Assembly (NCBI GenBank): GCA_965261315.1
Contig: CBDHDM010000052.1
Span: 1 to 64,000, forward strand
DNA: 64,000 nucleotides
Source of the DNA: Endozoicomonas sp965261315
GTDB lineage: Bacteria > Pseudomonadota > Gammaproteobacteria > Pseudomonadales > Endozoicomonadaceae
Direction of reading: 5' to 3'
The notes beneath the pieces were generated by a model. The model was given only the letters and a program-made list of their open reading frames with translations, did not search any database and had not been told where the DNA came from. The translations under genes and the position numbers were made by a program. Shown here piece by piece: positions 17,261 to 26,636 of the stretch; positions within the stretch are counted from its first letter, which is position 1, and every line of letters begins with the position of its first letter.

Positions 17261-17613
17261 TAGTAACCTTCAAACACCATCAAACGGTTTCATTTTGGGT
17301 GAATAAGCATACTCCGGAGCCAGAGGAAGACAATAAGCGATAGCCATACATATTTGTGAACTTACTATAATATGAACAAAGTATATTGAGAAAACTCCAT
17401 CGCTAAACATACTCTTACTGGCCTCTAGCTGTAATAATCTAAAAAATACAGTTTTAATAGACTAGATAGCCCCTATTCATGATTCATATTGCTTTAATGA
17501 GAGGGCCTCCAAAGCTAAAACAATTATTTTTCAAACCAAAACTGGAACTTTACACCAAAAAAACTATCAATTAAAAAATAATACTATTGATTAATAGAAT
17601 CATCAGGCAAGTT
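17261..17613. other. AT-rich intergenic stretch without recognisable features
   Basis: These 353 bases are strongly AT-rich compared with the flanking ycgN gene. They should hold the ycgN promoter and that of the unknown gene at 17614, but no convincing promoter, repeat or RNA gene is visible. Confidence 0.5.
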
Positions 17614-18615
17614 ATGGATAGTAGTCAGCGACTCCAAACACCTACCCACATCACTCATTCCCATTTCAGTTCAAACAACCAAACATCAACAAGTGGAAGC
17701 ATAAAAAAAGTGAGTGCTAAAAAGAAAATCCCACAGGACTCTGATCTGAAACCAACGCAATCAGACAAAAAATATTTCAAGGATAAACATCTTTCATCAG
17801 AAGACAGAACAGTCATTGAATTTTCTCGATTCTGTAAAGGCTTTTACAATACCGGAGACATTATTCCCAAACTACCAGAAGGTGTTAACTTTACACCATT
17901 CACCGATCCTATCGGAGACTTTTGTAAAATGATGCGTGTCGTTAGCCATTGCCCAAACCACATCAGCCATATCAAAGAGGTTACAGAAGTTATTAAAATT
18001 GATAGTTACAGTGATGATAAAAACAAAGCAACTCTAAAAAGGTTAATACACTTAGAAAAGTACACAATGATTCCTGACATTGATGCTGCTCGCAAAATGC
18101 TTCCAATAAGAAAGAGAGCAACCCCTGACAATACTAATATGGATATTGAAAATACCAGTTGTCGCCGATCAATACGCATATCCTCTCTTACTGAAAAAAA
18201 GGATTCTAAATCTCCAAGTGTCGAGCATAATTCAGATCGAGATCTCACTTCTTCAGAATCGGATTCAGAAGTATTAAGAACTCAAGTAAAACGGCGAAAA
18301 ATAACGCATCAGAGAAAACCTGACCAGGTACACCACCAGCAAGAAAGAATCATCGCTGTCAAACAGATCATCGAGCTGTGTCTGGAAAAAACAACAACCA
18401 AAGACCAAGTATGCAGAGCAATGAAATTCATAGTTGATAGCAGCAACCTGTGGATGAATCCGTCATCCCTGCAAAGTAGCATGAGTCGCTGGTTTTATAA
18501 ACTTGAGCAGCAAGATGAAATGACCAGAGGTTTTACTCCAACACAAATAAAGAATGCCAAAATATCATTTTCCAGATTAATAGGCTTTCCTAAGCATTTA
18601 ACTGGAAAGTCATAA
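17614..18615 (+). CDS. Unknown protein with basic NLS-like motifs, candidate effector
   Basis: A protein of about 333 residues that I do not recognise. It is low in GC and rich in Ser, Lys and Asn compared with neighbours, with no signal peptide or membrane segment. The first 60 residues are Ser/Thr/Gln-rich and contain KKVSAKKK; a second basic cluster, VKRRKITHQRK, lies near residue 227, after a Ser/Asp-rich acidic stretch. Both resemble nuclear localisation signals. The last 90 residues (QIIELCLEKTTTKDQVCRAM onward) look like an alpha-helical domain. Composition and context fit acquired DNA and a secreted host-directed protein, but this is inference. The ATG at 17614 is preferred over TTG at 17587. 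Confidence 0.55.
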   Translation: MDSSQRLQTPTHITHSHFSSNNQTSTSGSIKKVSAKKKIPQDSDLKPTQSDKKYFKDKHLSSEDRTVIEFSRFCKGFYNTGDIIPKLPEGVNFTPFTDPIGDFCKMMRVVSHCPNHISHIKEVTEVIKIDSYSDDKNKATLKRLIHLEKYTMIPDIDAARKMLPIRKRATPDNTNMDIENTSCRRSIRISSLTEKKDSKSPSVEHNSDRDLTSSESDSEVLRTQVKRRKITHQRKPDQVHHQQERIIAVKQIIELCLEKTTTKDQVCRAMKFIVDSSNLWMNPSSLQSSMSRWFYKLEQQDEMTRGFTPTQIKNAKISFSRLIGFPKHLTGKS

Positions 18616-18650
18616 ACTACAATAGTCTATTTCGATTTAAACTGAAATGT

Positions 18651-19612
18651 ATGAGAAATAGTAATAAATGTTCTCAGATTACAAGCCTTCCTATCATTAA
18701 AATTGTTGGCGGTAACTTCCTGGAGCTATACGACTTTACCCTCTATGGCTTCTTTACACCGGTCATCGCAGAGCTGTTCTTTCCATCAAATAACCAGACT
18801 ATTTCTCTATTGGCCACTTTCTCAGCATTCACTCTCGGGTTCTTTATCCGTCCTCTTGGGGCAATCCTTTTTGGCCATATTGGTGATATCTACGGTCGGC
18901 GCCCAGCCTTGATACTTAACAGGAGCCATTAGCTGCATTGTTCTGGCAGGCATTCGAATAAGCTCAACCCTACCCGATAAAACACAAAAATTTGAGCAGC
19001 CACCTCTTTCTATAGTCGTTCATAAACACAAGATGGATATGCTGCGGGTCGGTGTACTTAATATGCTTAACGGTATCTGCTTCTTTATGGTGTTTATCTA
19101 TATCAACACCTACTGGTCAGAACAGCTGTTTTATAGCCGCACCCAGGCACTTGCGATCAATACCAGCAATATGATGCTCATGGTGTTAGCCATTCCTCTG
19201 GCCGCCGGAATAGCCGACCAAATAGGGGCAAGAAACATGATTATCAAAGCCGTTATTGCGGGCATTATTGGTATGGTGCCCAGCTACTGGCTGATGACTC
19301 AGCCTGAACTGTGGAAAGCTGTGGTCGGACAGTTAGCTTTTGGCTTGTTGCTGGCGGCAATCTATGGAAGTGGTGCTATCTTATCCGCCAGATTACTCCC
19401 CCCCCCCCCTCTGTCCGAAGACGGGCTTGGCGTTAGGCTACAACACTGCCCAGGGGTTTCTGGGCAGCCTGTCACCAGCGATTGCTATCTGGCTTGTCAG
19501 CACCACCCAGATAGTATTTTCCCCGGTACTCTATCTGTTAGTGATCTATCTGGCTGGCCTAATGCTGCTTCTGAGACTGCCGACCAGCCTGGATAAGCCA
19601 ATGCGTTCTTAA
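18651..19612 (+). pseudogene. Broken MHS-type (ProP-like) MFS transporter
   Basis: The first segment (93 codons) has the start of a metabolite:H+ symporter: GGNFLELYDFTLYGFF..., FFIRPLGAILFGHIGDIYGRR. It jumps after YGRRPALIL to a stop and then to sequence that matches the end of the sixth membrane helix (LAGIRISSTLPD). Roughly 120 residues of the N-terminal half are therefore missing. The second segment from 19033 covers later membrane helices, and a run of 12 C residues at 19398-19409 shifts the frame, with the true C-terminus continuing in the frame that ends at 19612. Three lesions make it non-functional as it stands. Confidence 0.85.
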
Positions 19613-19621
19613 GCGCTTTCC

Positions 19622-20233
19622 TTACCGGCCTAACTCACGATTTAAACGCTCAACCTCCGCCCTTAAAACCTTGACTTCATGTTCCAGTTCACGAATCCGG
19701 GCTTTGTCATCTGCAGCCAAACCGGCCCGACTTACAACACTGACTTCACCAGAAAACAGATGTGCATAACGGCTTTCACGTTTTCCAGCTTCACGTGGCA
19801 ATTGAACGACCAGTCCTCGCTCAACCATTTGCTGTAGAACCGCTTCAAGCTCACGAACATCATTAAACTCAGCAAGCCGGCCTGTACGACCTCGCAATTC
19901 CCCGGGAGTCTGTGCGCCCCGAAGAAAAAGCACACAGATAATACCTTTTTCCTGATTACTCAGTTGTAAATTTCCGAACTCGGTATTGCAGAAGCGATGA
20001 CGGTACTTACTCACGCGAGCCCCGGTATCTTCACTGACAAGACGCTCTTTCAAAAGAGCCTCCAACGTCTCTTTAACCTCAGACTCTGCCATGCTAAGTA
20101 CAGGCTCACGATTACTTTTCTGGTTACAGGCATTGGTCAACGCATTGAGCGACAGCGGGTATTGATCCGGTGTCGTACTCTCTTTCTCGAGCAAACAGCC
20201 AATCACACGGGTTTCATGCAGAGACAGAGACAT
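19622..20233 (-). CDS. yceH: YceH family (UPF0502/DUF480) protein
   Basis: A protein of 203 residues built of two winged-helix repeats. The opening LHETRVIGCLLEKESTTPDQYPLSLNAL, the core QKSNREPVLSM and LRGAQTPGELRGRTGRL are diagnostic for YceH. A C-terminal coiled coil (ADDKARIRELEHEVKVLRAE) ends the protein. The ATG at 20233 is chosen because it aligns with the family N-terminus; the longer frame adds nine unrelated residues. Its role is unknown, possibly DNA-binding. It faces the broken transporter tail to tail. Confidence 0.92.
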   Translation of the reverse strand: MSLSLHETRVIGCLLEKESTTPDQYPLSLNALTNACNQKSNREPVLSMAESEVKETLEALLKERLVSEDTGARVSKYRHRFCNTEFGNLQLSNQEKGIICVLFLRGAQTPGELRGRTGRLAEFNDVRELEAVLQQMVERGLVVQLPREAGKRESRYAHLFSGEVSVVSRAGLAADDKARIRELEHEVKVLRAEVERLNRELGR

Positions 20234-20552
20234 ATCCACGATTAAGCTCCTTATACCCATTATCCTTTCTGACTACACCATTACGCTGACAACCTGACAG
20301 CATCAGAATCCCTCACAATAAGTCTTCTCTTACTTACTGCTTTGTCTGGGCTGATGCCGAGATTGTTATGCTCATTACGGTAGTTAGAAAGTACATTCGG
20401 TATTACTGACAAGTGTTCAGGGTTGGCTTATATCATAAAATCAGTTTCTATAAATTTATCGATAACAAAATATATTTAAAATAAACACAATTATGAGCCG
20501 GTGATGAAAAGCTTCACCAGATAACCAATAAACTATACAACAGGGACTCCTG

Positions 20553-21393
20553 ATGATGGCCCGGAAAAAGAACTGGAATTGGCTAGCAGCTGGAATATCA
20601 ACGCTGCTAATCAGTGCATGTACGACAGTTACGCCCCCTCTGAGCTCTCCTGAAAAAGACCGAGCTTATAAGCTCACCGTTCTGCATACCAATGATCAAC
20701 TAACACTGACCAGTTACCAGCTTATTCCGGTCAATGGATCTGACGACGATAAAACCATCCCGCAAAACCAGACGATGTTGAACCTGCTATCACCTTACCA
20801 GGAAAAAGGTCAGCAATTGGTTGGAGGTAAGGTCGGAATTGTTGATCAACGGCTGATGGGAGAACGAAGTGAAGTCAGATTCCAGCCAACCAACCTCGGC
20901 ACACTGCTGACAGAAGCCCTGATGGAAAAATCCGGTGCAGACCTTGCTGTGATGAATGGTGGTGGAATCCGCTCCAGCATTACATAGCGGTGAGATCACC
21001 TACAAAGATGTGCTAACGGTTCTTCCCTTTGGCAACACGCTGAACACGGTTGAAATGTCCGGAAAGGAAATACTTGAATACCTGACTGTTGTCGCTAACA
21101 AGCCAGCCAACAGTGGTGCCTTTGCCCATTTCTCCGGAGTAGAAATGCTGATTAAAGATCGGCAACTTTATAATGTAAAAATCAGTGGCAAAGCGCTTGA
21201 ACCTGAAAAGCGCTATAAAATGGCTATTCTCAGCTTCTCTGCCAGTGGCGGAGACAAATATCCTAATCTGATCGATAAACCCGGTTTTGTGGACACAGGC
21301 TACCTGGATGCAGAGGTTCTGAAGGAGTTTATCGAACAGAACTCACCTTTGCGGGTTGCAGACTTTCAACCTGAGGGAATTGTTCGACAGTAG
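20553..21393 (+). pseudogene. ushA: Internally deleted and frameshifted UshA-like 5'-nucleotidase
   Basis: The frame starts with a lipoprotein signal (LLISACTT) and YKLTVLHTND, the first metal-binding strand of UshA. It then jumps to QLTLTSYQLIPVNG, which lies after the catalytic domain in UshA, so about 300 residues containing the metal centre are missing. The C-terminal substrate-specificity domain (RFQPTNLGTLLTEAL, AVMNGGGIRSSI) continues after a frameshift near 20983 with ALHSGEITYKDVLTVLPFGN up to the end, SFSASGGDKYPNL being typical. It cannot be an active nucleotidase. A 7-bp hairpin (21410-21429) follows. Confidence 0.9.
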
Positions 21394-21455
21394 TCTCTGA
21401 ATTGATGCCCCCTCGTGAGGCTACGAGGGCGCCATGGGACTGCCCGGCAGTGATA

Positions 21456-22499
21456 TCAAGGCATCGCTGCTGGAAAGTCCAGACCAGTCATTTCATCAAG
21501 TCCAAACATAATATTCATATTCTGAATCGCCTGTCCTGCAGCTCCTTTCACCAGGTTGTCAATAACTGACAATATGACGACGGTATCTCCCCCCTGTGGG
21601 CGATGAATAGCTATACGACACTGGTTGCAACCACGAACAGAACGGGTTTCCGGATGGCTTCCTGCAGGCAGAACATCAACAAACGGCTCACCTTCAAAGG
21701 TGCTTTCATAGAGCCCCTGCAGGTCAATGCTACGATCTTTCACTGTGCAATATAGCGTGGAATGAATACCACGGATCATCGGGGTCAAATGAGGAATAAA
21801 TACCAAATCACCGGTAAACGGAGGAACGCCTGCCGATGGCATACGCTCAATACCCTGCTGTATTTCCGGTAGATGGCGATGACCCGAAACACCATATGCT
21901 TTGAAAGATTCTGAGGCTTCGCAGAGCAAAGTGCCGACATTAGCTCCGCGACCAGCACCGCTGACACCTGACTTGGCGTCCACAATGATATTGCCACTGA
22001 CCAGCCCTTGCCTGACCAAAGGCAATAACCCTAACTGAGTAGCCGTTGGATAGCAGCCAGGATTAGCGACCAGTCTGGCTCGAGCAATCTGTTCACGGTT
22101 CATTTCCGGCAGACCATAAACAGCCTCTTTCAGCACATCCGGGCAAGCATGTTCAATACCATACCATTGCTGCCAGAGGTGGGTATCACTCAAACGGAAA
22201 TCCGCTGCCAGATCAATAACCCGGACGCCAGCTGAAAGTAGCCCTGGAACAGACTCCATGGCAATGCCATTCGGTGTGGCAAAGAAAACCAGATCACACG
22301 ACGATAGCTGCTCATGGTCCGGAAGAGAAAAGTTCAGGTCGAGCTTCCCTCGCAGCCCTGAGAAAAGTTCGCTGACCGGTTTCCCTGCTTCGGAGCGGGA
22401 AGTAATCATGCTCAACTCAACACCTGGGTGAACCGACAGTAGCCGCAAAAGCTCTGCACCGGTGTAGCCTGTTCCACCGACAATGCCCACTTTAATCAT
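21456..22499 (-). CDS. argC: N-acetyl-gamma-glutamyl-phosphate reductase ArgC
   Basis: A 347-residue cytoplasmic enzyme that reduces N-acetyl-glutamyl-phosphate to the semialdehyde with NADPH, the third step of arginine synthesis. The Rossmann motif GIVGGTGYTGAELLRLL opens the protein; the catalytic cysteine is in NPGCYPTA near residue 149; SGVSGAGR and HRHLPEI (catalytic His) follow. The length equals the long-type ArgC. It stands alone here, without other arg genes. Confidence 0.96.
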   Translation of the reverse strand: MIKVGIVGGTGYTGAELLRLLSVHPGVELSMITSRSEAGKPVSELFSGLRGKLDLNFSLPDHEQLSSCDLVFFATPNGIAMESVPGLLSAGVRVIDLAADFRLSDTHLWQQWYGIEHACPDVLKEAVYGLPEMNREQIARARLVANPGCYPTATQLGLLPLVRQGLVSGNIIVDAKSGVSGAGRGANVGTLLCEASESFKAYGVSGHRHLPEIQQGIERMPSAGVPPFTGDLVFIPHLTPMIRGIHSTLYCTVKDRSIDLQGLYESTFEGEPFVDVLPAGSHPETRSVRGCNQCRIAIHRPQGGDTVVILSVIDNLVKGAAGQAIQNMNIMFGLDEMTGLDFPAAMP

Positions 22500-22672
22500 C
22501 TGATGCTTCCGTTACTTCTGGATTATTGTTCGATTTAATCATCTTACCAGACCCTCCCTTGATAACGCCTCTACTGCACCTGAAATAACAGCGGTATCGT
22601 CAAGTGATTACTCGATAGGCAGTACCAGCAATGCTGAATATTATTGCACAAAAAACAGATAAATATTCATTT

Positions 22673-23029
22673 TTATTTAATAATCAATGCTGGTTCATCA
22701 AAAGCAACACTATTCCAACCGGAAACCATAAAAGCCCGAATATTGCCATGACTGCTTCCACTAGGCTCCAGCAGCACGTCTTCACGATAAAACCGACCAA
22801 AACAGGCTAAGGTTTCTCTCGGGCTAAGGTCATGCATCTGGGCAAAGGCAAAAATTTTACAGGAGCCCTCATTACTGCCAGCTTCGTTAATCTGGCAGAG
22901 CACTCCTTTGCCATTTACAAAGCGTGTAGGGATGTAGTGATAGTAATCCGCAATAACAGACATCACTGCCTCAAACTCAACCAACTCGGGTTGCAGGCGG
23001 ATTTGTTCTAGCAACTCACTCAGTGTCAC
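22673..23029 (-). CDS. HopJ-family protein
   Basis: A 118-residue protein of the HopJ type III effector family by sequence (YHYIPTRFVNG, NEGSCKIFAFAQMHDLSPRETLACFGRFYREDVL, NIRAFMVSGW). Despite the family name, members are widespread in free-living bacteria and many are not shown to be secreted, so an effector role should not be assumed. There is no signal peptide and no secretion system is in the window. Confidence 0.88.
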   Translation of the reverse strand: MTLSELLEQIRLQPELVEFEAVMSVIADYYHYIPTRFVNGKGVLCQINEAGSNEGSCKIFAFAQMHDLSPRETLACFGRFYREDVLLEPSGSSHGNIRAFMVSGWNSVAFDEPALIIK

Positions 23030-23083
23030 TGGATGCAGCCTTCTTCATCATGAACGGAAAGACAGTATAGCTACTAGTGCCTG

Positions 23084-23299
23084 TTATCGTTTCCAGGAAG
23101 CAGGCATTCTACCCATCATGTCAGAAGGGCGATGAATCAACAGTTGAGCATCTTTATGGGAGGCAGTCTGAACAGCATCGGTCGTAGCCCATGAACTTAA
23201 CGAAGCGACCCTGGCACTTTGCTCACTGGTGGAAATGCTGCAGCCACCAACAATTAACAGGCTAATTACCTGAGTAATAAGAGAAACAAGCTTTTTCAT
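23084..23299 (-). CDS. Small putative lipoprotein
   Basis: A 71-residue product with a lysine-rich start, a hydrophobic core and a lipobox (LLIVGGCS) that predicts lipidation of the cysteine near residue 20. The rest is short, Ser/Thr-rich and of unknown function. A ribosome-binding-like purine stretch is weak. Confidence 0.55.
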   Translation of the reverse strand: MKKLVSLITQVISLLIVGGCSISTSEQSARVASLSSWATTDAVQTASHKDAQLLIHRPSDMMGRMPASWKR

Positions 23300-23389
23300 T
23301 GTTATTGTTTACCTGTTGTTCTTATAGTTTTTGGTTTATTTCATCATACGGTACCCACAGCCCACAGCGTATAGTCCAAATTGCTGAAC

Positions 23390-23551
23390 TTACTGTTTTT
23401 TTAGTGGTGTAATCAAATCATTCAGTCCATTAATCTGACCCCTCAGGGTCAGTGCCAACAGTTTGCCCAACTCCCCCTCCGGAAACCCTTTTCCTGCAAA
23501 CCAGAGGAGGTAAGGCTCTGGCAGATCAATCAGCCGACGCCCCTGATACTT
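23390..23551 (-). pseudogene. DUF3820 gene fragment interrupted by a group II intron
   Basis: The reverse frame ending at the stop codon 23390-23392 reads KYQGRRLIDLPEPYLLWFAGK, then GFPEGELGKLLALTLRGQING and LITPLKKQ. This is nearly all of the small DUF3820 domain, a family of unknown function once linked to quorum-sensing-controlled virulence. The first few codons, including the start (usually MPFG before KY.GR), are missing, and intron-like sequence begins at about 23552. Insertion of the intron therefore removed the gene start. Confidence 0.75.
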
Positions 23552-24457
23552 AGGATTTGTCCTGATGGCGACAGGCTAAGCCTGAGAATGTGGGAGGTTC
23601 GATGAACTGAAATCATTCGTTGAAATCCAGTGGGTTCGACTCCCACCCGGTAGAGATTAACCATCAGCCGGAAGCGAGTTTTGCATAGCCATTGGTTCTA
23701 TGGCTGAACAGAACCCGGTCGTTAGGCTTTGCTTCAAGCCCGGCGAAGCGAATATGAAGCAACACTCAGGAGTCCGGAAGCGAATCCATAAGTGACCGGA
23801 TAGTAGGTACTGGAAGTCTTAGTGTCCCATAGTACTGATGACAACGGGGAACTCTGCTCAGGAGGACCCGGACGAGGAAAGGGGACATCATAGTTATTGA
23901 CCCGTTTGTGGGAAACACAAGAGGTACATTGAAACCTTATGTTTGTGTCAACGAAACAGAGACGGATAGCCACACTGGCCAGAAACAACCAAGCCATGGC
24001 TTTCACCTCGCTAAATCAATACATGGACTACAACTGGCTTTTACAGGCCTATCAACTGACCCGCAAGGATGGTGCGACAGGCGTCGATGGTCAAACGGCC
24101 GAGGTGTATGAGCGACAGCTGGAGTCTAATCTCCTTAATCTGCTGGATCGAATGAAATCCGGTCAATATCGGGCTCCTGCCTTACGACGCGTTTATATTC
24201 CAAAAGGGAAAGGTCAGAAACGATCTTTGGGCATACCGACCTTCGAGGACAAGATTGCCCAGAGAGCGGTGGCGATGCTATTGGAACCTATTTATGAGCA
24301 AGATTTCTATAACTGCTCGTTTGGGTCTCGCAAAGGGAGGTCAGCGCATCACGCCTTGCAAAGTCTACGTAGCCACATAATGCGAGATGGAGGCCAATGG
24401 GTACTGGATGTGGACATACAAAAGTATTTCGATACGATTGACCACAGTCAGTTAAGA
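23552..24457 (+). mobile_element. Group II intron, 5' part only
   Basis: About 390 nt of structured, GC-balanced non-coding sequence (several short complementary runs, for example GTGGG/CCCAC at 23630-23646) precede a maturase frame that starts at 23939. This is the layout of a bacterial group II intron: ribozyme domains I-III, then the ORF in domain IV. The 5' boundary is placed at the DUF3820 disruption and is approximate. The 3' half, including domains V and VI, is absent because another element begins at 24458, so the intron cannot splice. Confidence 0.7.
23939..24457 (+). pseudogene. ltrA: Group II intron reverse transcriptase/maturase, truncated
   Basis: The reading frame contains the N-terminal RT blocks of LtrA-type maturases: LLQAYQLTRKDGATGVDGQTAEVYE, RRVYIPKGKGQKRSLGIPTFEDKIAQRAVAMLLEPIYEQDFYNCSFGSRKGRSAHHAL in separate blocks, and the start of the next RT block, VLDVDIQKYFDTIDHSQL. 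The YxDD catalytic block, the X/thumb domain and the endonuclease domain are lost at the junction near 24457, after which codons belong to a different element. Confidence 0.88.
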
Positions 24458-24716
24458 GGCTGTCGCGAAACCCCGAAAGCTATTAAAATACCGCTATTCC
24501 AGCGCCACCATAACCAGCCATGACAACAAAGCAAAAATTGGATATCTGTCGTACTCCCCAATACGACATTTTCTCCGAACTGGCTGACATGCCAGAAAAA
24601 GGATCGGTAAACCATCAGGGTATAGGCCAGCAAAGGCGCTTTCTTGCTCCGCAACCATCAGACATCACGATTGGACATACCTATCTGCAACAGCACCTGG
24701 AACAGGCTGGTCAGAA

Positions 24717-25685
24717 AACCAATGGCACTGACTTAAGGCTAAAGGTCAATAAAATCAGGGCTTGCCCGAAAGAGAGCGACTATAAAAAGTCGTGATATTC
24801 CAACCTCCGAGCAAGCCATGACCAAGTGTAGTCCAGAGTTCCTTTCACTCGCTGATGACTGTCTTCAGCAATTTGCACAAATAGACAATGATGACCTCTC
24901 TTCTGTCCTTTCCTCAGATGATCTGAGTGCGTTCCAGGCCCATTACCCAAACTCCAGAAGTCGTGATTTCCCTCCAGTCAAGACGTTAACGCTCTTCATG
25001 CGACAAGTCGCCAGTGATACCAAGTCATGTCGGCATGCCTTGATTGATGAACCCAGAGATCAGGCTGCCATGGATAGAAAACCATCCAATACTCATACCA
25101 GTGCCTACTGTAAGGCTCGCAAGCGATTAACGGAGTCATCCATTAAGGCACTGATGCGTCAATCAGGCGTTAAACTTGATAAAGCCAGCCCAGACTCCTG
25201 GCTATGGCACCAGCGGCGTGTTCTGCTCACTGATGGATCAACCCTTCTGATGCCAGATACAGCTGAAAACCAAAAGGATTATCCTCAGCTGAAATCCCAA
25301 AAAAAGGGTGCAGATTTCCCATACTAAGAATCCTTGTTTTGATGAGGTTACGACAATGCTTGATGCTGAAACTTATCCAAGAACTGAAATTATTGCTCTG
25401 TACCTCAAGCGCTGGAATGTAGAGCTTGATTTTGATGCAATACAGGAGACCCTTGTTTCGTTTCATCAAACATTACTGATGGCACCAGTTGATTCATTGG
25501 AAAGAAAGGTCAACAGTATGCTGAAAATTATTAGTCAGCACATTGTAGCCAATCGTCCGGGAAGATCAGAACCACGGGCGGTAAAAAGACGACCAAAGCC
25601 ACATCAGAGGTTACAGCACTCAAGATCACAAGCTCGGAGGCTCAATAAATACAAGGGGTAGGGCCTTAAGTCAGTGCCATTGGTC
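24717..25685 (+). mobile_element. IS4-type element, internally deleted
   Basis: Bounded by a perfect 22-bp inverted repeat (ACCAATGGCACTGACTTAAGGC at 24717-24738 and its complement at 25664-25685, here given in two parts by position). Only about 970 bp long, against roughly 1.4 kb for a complete element, because the transposase core is missing. No target-site duplication is evident; the flanks differ, which suggests further rearrangement after insertion. Confidence 0.8.
24818..25661 (+). pseudogene. IS4-family transposase, N- and C-terminal parts
   Basis: The first part (24818-25327) has the IS4-family N-terminus: LADDCLQQFAQIDNDDL, SNTHTSAYCKARKRLTESSI, and the first catalytic Asp in VLLTDGSTLLMPDT. 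The second part (from 25308) carries the end of the DDE domain, IALYLKRWNVELDFDAIQETL with the catalytic Glu region, and the basic tail RPGRSEPRAVKRRPKPHQRL. Some 150 residues containing the second catalytic Asp are missing at the joint, so no active transposase is made. Confidence 0.85.
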
Positions 25686-25689
25686 CAGG

Positions 25690-26410
25690 GAGCACCCACA
25701 TCTTAAACTGGTGTTGAATTTTGATGATCTTTACTCCGACGGCCCCACCATCAAGCTGGTGCAGTCCTACGGATACAGCTTCATCATGGTGGCAAAAGAC
25801 ACCTCTCATGTATCGCTTTACGAATCAGTGGATGAACTGGATAAGGCTGGCGAGGTAAAACGCTATCACTATACCGATGAGAACGGCTACCAGCATTGGT
25901 TCCGGTTCGTCAACGGTGTGCCCATCAACAAGTCTCATAAAGAGACACGGGTCAATTATCTCGAATATGTAGAGACTGATCCGAAAGGCAACGAATACGT
26001 CAACACATGGATAACCGACATTCAACTGACTGAAGAGAATGTGGCGAAAGTTATGCGAGGAGGCCGCGCCAGGTGGAAAATTGAGAACGAGACATTTAAC
26101 ACACTGAAAACACAGGGCTATCATCTCGGACACAACTATCTTTTTTATAGAGAGGGGCCATGGGAAGCAACATCTGGCGACCAATCTGGCCTGCCTGACG
26201 TTTACCGCTTTCCTCATCGACCAGATAGAGCAGCTGGTTTGCAAGTTCTTCCAGCAGGCTCTTGAAGCAAAGAAGTCCAAAAAAGCGCTATGGCATGCGA
26301 TATGGGGCTTGTTTGACTGGTTCACCATCGACAACTGGGAAGATCTTTTTACGGCGATAATCGAAGGCAGGAATGTCAGCCTAAAGCACTTGGTAGTTGA
26401 TACCACATAG
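25690..26410 (+). pseudogene. DDE transposase, C-terminal part with frameshift
   Basis: After the IS4-type right end the frame reads REHPHLKLVLNFDDLYSDGP, then VQSYGYSFIMVAKDTSHVSL and NTWITDIQLTEENVAKVMRGGRARWKIENETFNTLK, a DDE-type end with the catalytic Glu in WKIENETF. A frameshift near 26155 breaks it; the true C-terminus (HLATNLACLTFTAFLIDQIEQL, ending at the TAG at 26408) continues in another frame. This is the partner of the N-terminal piece at 24520-24716. Confidence 0.75.
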
Positions 26411-26636
26411 TTGAGATATTGGTAGCCCTGTTTAACCTGTGTCCTGAACTTGCTTGTTTCCTGACTGATGATTCAGTGCGATATCACTCGGCCTGAATAA
26501 ATACCTGATTGGACAATCTCTTGAATCCGGCTTTAATAAGTGAATAGCGGGGATCGCTGACATACTGCAAACCTGAAAGAATAAAGTAAAACAAAAATTA
26601 AATCTTCATAACATTCCCGAACTTAAAGCTGTCTTT

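Larger units (their letters stand above)
24458..26410 (+). mobile_element. Decayed DDE insertion sequence, split by an IS4-type element
   Basis: The element starts at the break in the maturase gene (GGCTGTCGCGAAACCCC). Its transposase begins at 24520 (TKQKLDICRTPQYDIFSELADMP) and stops being recognisable at 24716, where an IS4-type element is inserted. Transposase sequence resumes right after that element's right end. The right terminus lies just beyond 26410, but I could not find a convincing inverted repeat. Family not firmly identified. Confidence 0.65.

Noticed and set aside
21410..21429. Terminator after the ushA remnant
   Set aside because: A 7-bp GC-rich hairpin is present but no T run follows.
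22673..23029. Type III effector by the HopJ name
   Set aside because: The family is widespread in bacteria without type III secretion; the name alone is not evidence for secretion.
23630..23646. tRNA gene suggested by a T-arm-like GTGGGTTCGACTCCCAC
   Set aside because: No matching acceptor, D or anticodon arms are found upstream; the hairpin fits the structured 5' part of the group II intron.
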